64,000 bases of DNA, from NCBI GenBank assembly GCA_037975125.1, contig CM075856.1, forward strand, positions 3,026,934 through 3,090,933. The letters run 5' to 3'. The stretch is from Latrodectus hesperus (taxonomy: Eukaryota > Arthropoda > Arachnida > Araneae > Theridiidae). The notes beneath the pieces are model-generated. The model worked only from the letters and a program-made list of their open reading frames with translations, made no database searches and was not told where the DNA came from. Shown piece after piece: positions 56,620-64,000 of the stretch. Made by a program: the position numbers and the translations under genes. How positions within the stretch are numbered: the stretch's first letter is position 1; every line of letters starts with the position of its first letter.

Positions 56620-58500
56620 CATCATTCATGGCACGCCAGCCCAGGATGAGCCAAGGCCTTCTGAACAAGTTTCTTCCAGCCCCCTCAAATGGCAGCCAAA
56701 CTCCTCTAATTTTTTGTTCCAAGGACCCTACAGTCTTCTTCGACTGCATCCACCCATATCAGCTTTGGTCTTCCTCTTCTTCTTACGCTGATGGGTTTTG
56801 CAAAAAAAATTTCTCTTAGTGTTTTACTATCCTTCTATCTAATAACATGTCCAACCCAATTAAGACGGCTTACTTTCATGTGATGTACAATGTCTGGCTC
56901 CTTGTACATTCAATAGATTTCTGTATTGTATCTTCTGCGCCAGACACCATTTTCCTTCGTACCTCCAAAGATACTTCTTAAAATCCTGCTTTCAAAAAGG
57001 CCCAACAGCCTCTCCTCTCTTACAGTCAAAGTCCAAGTTTCCAAGGCATAGGTCAAAACGGGACGGATAGGCGTTCTATAGATCTGTAATTTAGTTTTTC
57101 GTGATAAAAATTTAGTTTTTAATAAATGTCTTAGGCCGAAAAAGGCTTTGTTAGCTGTAGTTAAACGTCTTCTTACCTCTGGGAGAATTTCATTATTTTT
57201 GTTAACCATTGAGCCAAGATAGATAAATTCATCAACTGTTTCAAATTTATAATCGCCAATGAGTAGATGAGTTTGGGTAAATTGGGTTCTAGTTACATTG
57301 AAATATTTAGTTTTAACCTGATTAACAATAAGCCCTGCTGGCCTGGCCTCCCTCTCAATAGCCTCAAAGGCTTCTATTAAGAATTTTTTACTTCTGGATA
57401 CCAGTGCAATGTCATCTGCAAATGCCAACACTTGAACAGATTTTCCGAAGATACTGCCCCTGGTATTGATACCAGATTTCCTGATGACTCTTTCAAGAAC
57501 GATTTTAAACAAAAGGCAAGAAAGAGTATCCCCCTGTCTTACTCCCTTATCAACAAGAAAGACTCTAGAGAGTTATCCCTGGATCACGACCCTACAGGAA
57601 GTCGAGTTGAGGGTCATTTTTAGCAAATTAACTAACTTTAATGGAATACCAAAAACATGCATAGCTTTAAATAATTCATTGCGTCTATAGAATCGTATGC
57701 CACCTTGTACTCAATGAACAAAATATGTAAATCAATATCAAATTCATGACCCTTCTCCATAATTTGTCTAAGACCAAAGATATGGTCCACTGTGGATTTG
57801 CTAGTACAGAATCCACATTGATAGTCGCCCTCAATATTATCTACGTACGGGACAGGTCTCTTGTACAATATCTTGGAAAGAACTTTGTAGCAAATGCACA
57901 ATAAGCTTATTCCTCTATAGTTTTCACATACTAATGGATCGCCCTTTTTGAAAATTGGACAAAGCAAGCTTCTAAGCCAATCCTCTGGCATCTTCTCGAA
58001 TGTCCAAGCATACTGGATTATTCCATGTAAGAGCTTTAACATCTTTGGCCCTCCTTTGTTTATAAGTTCGGCCTGTATGCGATCTATTCCAGGTGCTTTA
58101 TTGTTTTTGAGCTCTTTTATAGCCAGCAATGTTTCCTGCAGAGTTGGAAGATCCAGCTCCAAAGGTCCATCTATGATTTCCTCCTGTGTAATCGCAGAAT
58201 CAACAGTATAATCATTAATCTTTAGCAAGTCTTCAAAATGCTCAACCCATCTCTACAAAATTTCAGAACCTTCACTAAGGATAACACCAGCTTTATTTCT
58301 ACAATAGTTGATTTTAGGTTTAAAGTCTCTTCGAAAATAGCTGACCTCTTGAAAGAATGCACGGCATTCATTGGTCTTCTTGAGGTGTTCCACATCCTTG
58401 AATCTATTTTCCTCAAACGACCTTTTCTTAGGCCTGAAATCCTTCTTCTCATATCTTCGTGCTTTATGGTAATCCTCCAACAAACGCCTAGTACCATGCT
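56620..58500 (-). pseudogene. 5'-truncated RTE-like LINE, reverse transcriptase, with frameshifts
   Basis: On the minus strand the sequence reads from the linker after the endonuclease (YHKARRYEKKDFRPKKR, RWVEHFEDLLK) into the reverse transcriptase. Recognisable pieces are LKNNKAPGIDRIQAELI, EDWLRSLLCPIFKKGD, ENYRGISLL, motif A FIEYKVAYDSI, motif B KGVRQGDTLSCLLF, motif C FADDIALVS, and YLGSMV. The C-terminal part reads TKLQIYRTPIRPVLTYALET and, after another shift, VSRLNWVGHVIR. These are typical of RTE/BovB-type LINEs. The catalytic Asp of motif A is Glu here, and at least two frameshifts are present, so it is inactive. The endonuclease is missing. The 3' end has a short ATGATGATT tail, as RTE elements do. 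It lies exactly between two 430-bp direct repeats. Confidence 0.9.
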
Positions 58501-58931
58501 ATAATTAATCGCTTCATTTATTGCGCATCGAAAACTTAATAAAATAAAGAACAAAATATAAATCAATTTGATATTGCTTTTTTTACTTTAAAATATGTTG
58601 AAAAATGTGCCAAAATATGTGAATTTAGATTACAATATATTGGATGATATAAAATATCCACTTTATTGGTGTTTTCATTTATTGCAATTAATTAAAAAAT
58701 ATCTTGAAGGAATTTGATAAAATCAAGAAAAAATAGACTTGTAAGAACTTGAATATGTAAAACTCTAAATGATTTAAAAGAGTGAGAGAAGCTGAATATG
58801 TGATCAAATACATTTTATTAAATTTAAAGATCATTTACATAATCAATAAAACGTTTCGCATAGTTTTACACAAAACTAATATATTGTTCTCATTGCAAAA
58901 TTTTGAATTTCGTTGGACTTTTATACTAAAT
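58501..58931 (+). repeat. Right copy of the 430-bp direct repeat
   Basis: Same orientation as 56190-56619, beginning ATAATTAATCGCTTCATTTA. It starts at the base after the 5' truncation point of the LINE. Beyond 58931 and before 56190 the flanks are unrelated. Confidence 0.95.
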
Positions 58932-60135
58932 ATCGGTACAGGTATATATACTTGACGAAATAAGACTTTATAAGCGATGCATAACATTAAAAATGTAGAG
59001 ATTTTTACAAGGTACTTATATTTAAGGAAATATTATATAGAAAATTCGAAATAAATATATTCTTTAAATTATTATATACTATGAATTTATCAGTAACAAG
59101 AAACACCAGAATGTTCTTGACAAGATAAACTCCTTTCATGCCGCCTCATCATAGAATAATTATAAAATAATTTAATTCGCTAAGTTCATGAGAGAAAAAG
59201 ATTACATTTTTTATTTAAGATAATTTTACTTATAGACTTAAAAAAATATTTTCATGTTGACATGTTGATAACATAAAGAAATTTATACGTTAAGAACATT
59301 TTCACGCTTACGAAATCCCATTAACATTTCACAATGTAAAATATTCCATTTTTCTCACAAAAGATCAGAAATGCTTGAACATAAAATCATTTAAGGAAAG
59401 TCCTCTTTTAGTGGCTTAAATTTTTAGTTTAATTTTTTTTCTCGTATTACAATTAAATTTTGATCTATAAACTATTGTTCAGGCAAATTAGATGTATTAC
59501 CTGAGAACTACAAAAGAAGAAATTATCTTATTTTTATTTTTAAGAAAAATACATTCAGAATATGTATTCAAATTTGTCTTTTATTGTGATGTATCAAAAA
59601 AAAATTCTCGAAACTATCTCAAACGAGATCAGCGACACTTCCATTCCGCCGCTGCGTATCAAAAAATGGGAAAAGAGCATTGTTTACTCTTTTCTGGCGA
59701 TTTTTGTTTACTTACATTTTTCAGCATAACAAGGGATGTAAATGGTGATTACTTCTACAAACAGCACACAATGAAACTGCCATCTTATCTCGACAGTGCA
59801 TCTTCGAAACTTATAAGATTGACCAGCCATATCCAGAAGAATCATTTCACTTGGTGTGCATAAGAACCACGGCTTATTTTGCATCCCCTAAAGCATCATC
59901 AGTAAATTAATACATTGATCTTTATCATGGTCCTTTTGTCTATATTATAATCCTTATCAAGATTGTTGCTGGAAAGTTTCACTCACGATACTTTCTAACA
60001 ACTTTTATGAAGCTTTAATTTTCTAAGCTATCGCTTTTTTGATAGAAAATGTCATATTATAAGTTCAAGACAGGATTCAGTTAAAAGAAATATCTCCAAT
60101 TTAAAAATTGCTTTTTTTAAAAATAAAACAAAATA
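58932..60135. other. No firm gene; weak exon-like piece at 59725-59863
   Basis: AT-rich to about 59600, then less so. At 59724 a strong acceptor-like TTACATTTTTCAG precedes 46 codons of plus-strand frame (ITRDVNGDYFYKQHTMKLPS, LTSHIQKNHFTWCA) ending at TAA 59861-59863. It could be a terminal exon, but no family is recognised and it does not look like SLC22. Confidence 0.3.
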
Positions 60136-60425
60136 ACGGCGGGCACTTCGTAACTAACCCTTCGCCACAACAAACTCGGAAACTACTACTCATTTATCGC
60201 TACCCGCTGACCACCTGTGAACCACGTAACGTCATCGATTGCCAGTAACATTACCCACACAATACCACCACAAACCCGTTTATAGGGTAGGCCACATTCA
60301 TACAACTTATCAGAAGAAAGGACAGAGAAACACAGCGAAAGAAACATCCATGCCGAAATTGGGATTCAAACCCAGGACCCATTACCTTGGAATCAGTAAT
60401 GCTAACCACTCAGCCATCGGTCTGC
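60136..60425 (-). mobile_element. SINE, family 2, diverged copy
   Basis: On the minus strand: GCAGACCGATGGCTGAGTGG, GTTAGCATTACTGATTCC, B-box-like GGGTTTGAATCCC, centre CTACCCTATAAACGGGTTTG, and 3' part ending GAAGTGCCCGCCGTTA. It is more diverged than the other family 2 copies. No target-site duplication was confirmed. Confidence 0.85.
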
Positions 60426-60763
60426 AATTTACAATAGTTATTTTCATAACTTGTATGTTTCTACGGAAACGAGAATTCTTTGAGCAAACAAGTAATTGAG
60501 TGAAAATAATAATGAATTTTAAGTTTTTACTCGGGTTTATCAAAAAATGCCGCCGTTATTATTTTGAGAGTGAGTAAATCGCAGACTTAATCTTTATGAA
60601 GGCCTATTACAGTGAATTGTATTTCTGTCATCGTAAAATACTCTATTACATCTAAAATGTAAATAGAGCAAATCTTACTGTCCAATAAGAAATAGAAACA
60701 TTGTGTAAACAAAAAAGAATGACTGCTTGTAGCATAGTACGACGTCATATCATTATTCAATTA
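60426..60763. other. No gene seen
   Basis: Spacer between a SINE and the Tc1-like element. Confidence 0.5.
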
Positions 60764-62298
60764 TATACTGCTGAACAATTGCTATGGACTGGATCACAAA
60801 TTACAATGTAGCATAACATTAAGCGAGACATGAAGCCTAGTAGTATAAAATATAGATGCCATACTGTTCAGACATTACAATAAAGAATATTTATTGTTCT
60901 GGAAAGTACAAAAGCTGTGAAACATCTGAAAGAAAAAAATGTTCATTTGATGCAGCATACAGAAAAATGGAACAATGCATTCTAAAAGTGAGCAGGCACC
61001 TTGAAGAAAGGTATAAGTACGTGATATGTCCACTGTGGAGTGTTATGCAACATTCCACACGTCATATCATGCTTTGCACAACATTATTCAGCAGTCGTGT
61101 TGAGGCAATTTATCCCATTCCTCTAGGAGTGCACGGATGAGGGTGTTCTTGTTTGTAGGAGGATAGTTTCGACCAGCAACTTGCCTAGCCAAAGCATCCC
61201 ACACGTTTTCAATGGTGTTTAGATCTGGAGAACGTGATGGCCATACGAAGCGTCGAATACCCTCGCTGTCTAGACAATCCTGAACAGTGAGTGTTCGATG
61301 ACAAGTTGTGTTGTCATCCATAAAAACAAATTTATCACCGACAGCACCACAGAAAAGACGAACATGAGGAAGTGGAATTACATTAATGTATCATTGGCGC
61401 GTCCCATTCGCAACCACATGTAGGGGCGTGCGGCCATTGATCATGATGCCGGCCATCATCATGACACTGCATGTCGGATATCGGTCCCTTTCCTGGATAT
61501 TTTCTGGACGATAACCACTTTCGTGCCAGATCAGTTGGCGTCTACAATCCGATGACAGACTGAACCTGCTCTCATCTGAGAATAGTATGCATGCCCAGTC
61601 CTGTTCAGTCCAATTGCGATGCTCACGACACCATTGCAAACGGGCAGTATGGTGCTGTCTGGTCAATGGGACACACACAACAGGTCTGCGGGCGTTATAG
61701 TCCTACTCCTCATGAAACGTCTGGCAACAGTTTTTCGGCAGATCTGCTTTCCTTGAGAAGCAGACACTGATTTGCCACCTGCTGATCTGTAGTGCGCCTG
61801 TTCCTTTCTGCTGATAGGAGGATATATCTGTCTTCTGAAGGCGTCGTACTTCTAACACGACCTCTCCCGTGCCGCCTACTGCACATTTCAGTTGTTTTAA
61901 ATGACTTCCACAGCCGTGAAACAACGCTGTGAGGCGATGTCGAACTCCCTGGCAACATCTGTTATTTTCCGCCCTTCTTCAATATTTCCAATAATTCGAC
62001 CACGCATAAAATCATCTAAGTGATCGTCGGGAAGACATGCCAAAAATCTCAAGTTCGTCTATTAAATCTGTACTGTAAAACTTTGACTTGAAGTAACAAC
62101 TGTCCACACGGGTCAAAACCTTTGAAGCTTTTATGAACGCTATCACGTGATGAACAGACGTGGGAAAAAATTTGCAAACGCATACTTCTTCTTGCTATAT
62201 CCCGCACTTATTCTAATTTTCCCCATTTTGCTTCCTTCCATTTTGTGGTTGCTATGGATGATAGTGTTTTCCGTCCTAAGCAATTGTCCAGCAGTGTA
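60764..62298 (-). mobile_element. Tc1-like transposon with both terminal inverted repeats and a broken DD34E transposase
   Basis: The left end TATACTGCTGAACAATTGCT and the right end (minus strand TACACTGCTGGACAATTGCT) are terminal inverted repeats of about 25 bp next to TA, giving a 1.5-kb element. Between about 62045 and 61088 the minus strand encodes a Tc1-type transposase in several frames. The N-terminal helix-turn-helix reads DDFMRGRIIGNIEEGRKITD, then SVVSRLWKSF. Then come RRPVVCVPLTRQHHTARLQW, the first catalytic Asp in FSDESRF, the second in MDDNTTCH (usually MDDNARPH) and the Glu in SPDLNTIENVWD. There are 34 residues between the last two, so DD34E. At least three frameshifts or stops inactivate it. 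The ends could still be recognised by a related transposase. Confidence 0.9.
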
Positions 62299-64000
62299 TT
62301 AACGTCTTTTTACTTAGTTTTTATTTTTATTAGCTACATAAAAAATTAACGAAAATAGCTTAGAGCCATAAAAGAATAGCAGATTATATTCTTAAACTAA
62401 TATTAAGATTAAACTGAATTGATTTCTTAACTTTTTAGATTTATTCCTATCTAACACACATTTCGTTATTTCAGTTCTTCAGTTTCTAATTTAATATTTT
62501 TTGATTAAATGTGAATTAATAAAGTTTATTTCAAATCTTATATTGTTTTACTAGCTTGTAAATAAATCTGTAAAGTGTGATTAATATATAAGTATAAGAC
62601 TTGTTCCCAATGTCACTAATTCAGCTGCTGAAATTCAGATTTCGTTAATAATATTACTTAAAATAATAAAGTTAAAGCAAAGTATTGTGTTTCACATAAA
62701 ATCATGTTTATCATCAATTGAAAAAATGTATAAATGTATTTATATAATATATTTATTGATAAATTAATAATTAAATTGCACCATACATCGCTTTTTAATT
62801 GATGTGTAATGTAATTTAGGTCACTTAGAATATAAACAAATATGTTACTTGTTATTATGAATAGTTATTATTTTTAGATTATATTAAAAGTTATGTGCAT
62901 ATCACACATACTAGATTATTATATGTTCTTATAATAATTAGTATATTAATTATTATATGTTCCTTTGAATATTCATTTGTGATCCTTGATGATGAAATAT
63001 TTTCTTAAAGTTGCGTGTTTTTAAATTAGAATTCTTTTAACACAAGCAAGGATATATACTGTATCCCTGTTCAGAGTTTTACTTTTTAAGCCTGAAAATA
63101 AAAAGTACATAAAATAAACACATGTAAAAGAAATATCATTTTAATGCTATTAAATTTCATAAGACAATATATTTATTGCTGACTAAGAAATGATGAGAAT
63201 ACTAATAATTCTGATCATTATTTTAAAAATCAAATTAATATGTAAGTATATCTCTAAAAATAAAAAATAGTTTCTTCATTTTGAAATAACTTCTTTATTA
63301 CGAAATGTATAATTTTTCAAATTAAACAACGTATTTCTTAAACTTTCATAAAATTACTTTGATCCCTTTTATATATTGAAATCATTACTGTATTTTATTA
63401 ATTTTTCATAAAAATTACTTTTTATTAAAACATATATATAAAATAATAAACATATACATAAAAATTAATAAACAAGACTAAATTAATAAAAACTTAAAAA
63501 AGATATTTAGTTTCTTAAAGAAAATTAAGTATTATTTTAACAATTATATAAAAAAATTATATAAAAATTATATAAAAATTAAATAAAAAGAAAGTAATTA
63601 TATAAAAAAATCCATACCGAGAAATATAATTGCAATTATACATAATTATAAATGGGAAATCCAAAAGTAATTTTATTTTTAATTTCATGTATTTATTTCT
63701 TATTGTACCTGTAATTAATATGGATATTTCATTAAGAAATGTAATAAACTTTTCATAAAATTTCAAATATAAAGTGGCTAATTTATTTTGATTCACGATT
63801 ATAAAATGGAAATTGTCATATCAATTTACTCGTAAATCGAGATTTTAAACATAAAAATTTAGAGGAATTTATAAAAACTCGTTAAATACAGTAAAGTTGA
63901 GGGTAGAAACAATATCAAAATTTTGAATTAAATAGGGTAATAGGGATAGAGGATCAAATGGAGAAAGCTTTTGTGTGAAGGTTTCCCTGATCACGTGTAA
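62299..64000. other. AT-rich stretch, no gene seen
   Basis: No product, repeat family or splice-flanked exon recognised. There are short ATATAAAAATTA-like repeats near 63540-63600. Confidence 0.55.

Noticed and set aside
57948..58211. Plus-strand open frame of 87 codons and similar ones at 56628, 57432 and 58238
   Set aside because: They are antisense shadows of the minus-strand LINE.
56190..58931. LTR retrotransposon interpretation of the 430-bp direct repeats
   Set aside because: The interior is an RTE-type LINE with a LINE tail on the minus strand; no primer-binding site, polypurine tract or TG...CA ends were seen.

Overview
The window looks like intergenic and intronic DNA of a large, AT-rich arthropod genome, most likely a spider or other arachnid. 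This is inferred from the very AT-rich background, the long (TA)n microsatellites, the mix of Tc1/mariner relics, non-LTR fragments and tRNA-headed SINEs, and one exon that reads like the first coding exon of an arthropod organic cation transporter. No name or database match was available, so the taxon is not proven. There are no operons, rRNA genes, CRISPR arrays or convincing functional tRNA genes.

The only confident host coding sequence is 51830-52195 (+), the first coding exon of an SLC22-family transporter with consensus splice sites on both sides. Its next exon was not found in the remaining 11.8 kb. A few weaker exon-like pieces (16588-16692 minus, 59725-59863 plus, 43646-43703 minus) and one TATA-bearing, GC-richer block (3341-3806) are listed with low confidence.

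Nearly everything else recognisable is mobile DNA. From 0 to 15 kb there are two opposed tails of an RNase H-bearing LINE, a Tc1-like relic carrying a nested SINE, a mariner relic (12.66-13.74 kb) and a Penelope-like reverse transcriptase fragment bracketed on both sides by (TA)n. From 15 to 31 kb there are a LINE tail, an almost intact mariner with one stop codon (22.05-23.09 kb), several SINEs and another Tc1-like relic. From 33 to 44 kb there are a fold-back MITE, SINEs including a chimera, a six-copy array of about 204/225-bp units, a 285-bp (TA)n tract, a LINE ORF1 remnant cut by a 500-N gap, and another SINE. From 44 to 64 kb there are more SINEs, the SLC22 exon, an RTE-like LINE sandwiched between 430-bp direct repeats, and a Tc1-like element with both terminal repeats (60.76-62.30 kb).

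The most interesting patterns are these. (1) The SINEs form a modular network: different tRNA-like heads are joined to shared centres and shared tails, with one clear head/tail chimera. (2) SINE tails resemble the 3' end of a LINE present in the same window. (3) A LINE insertion is flanked exactly by about 430-bp duplications. (4) Several transposable elements sit inside or against (TA)n tracts. (5) A tandem array carries a perfect 14-bp hairpin arm and splice-like signals in its units. These are observations from reading alone; no alignment or database search was run.
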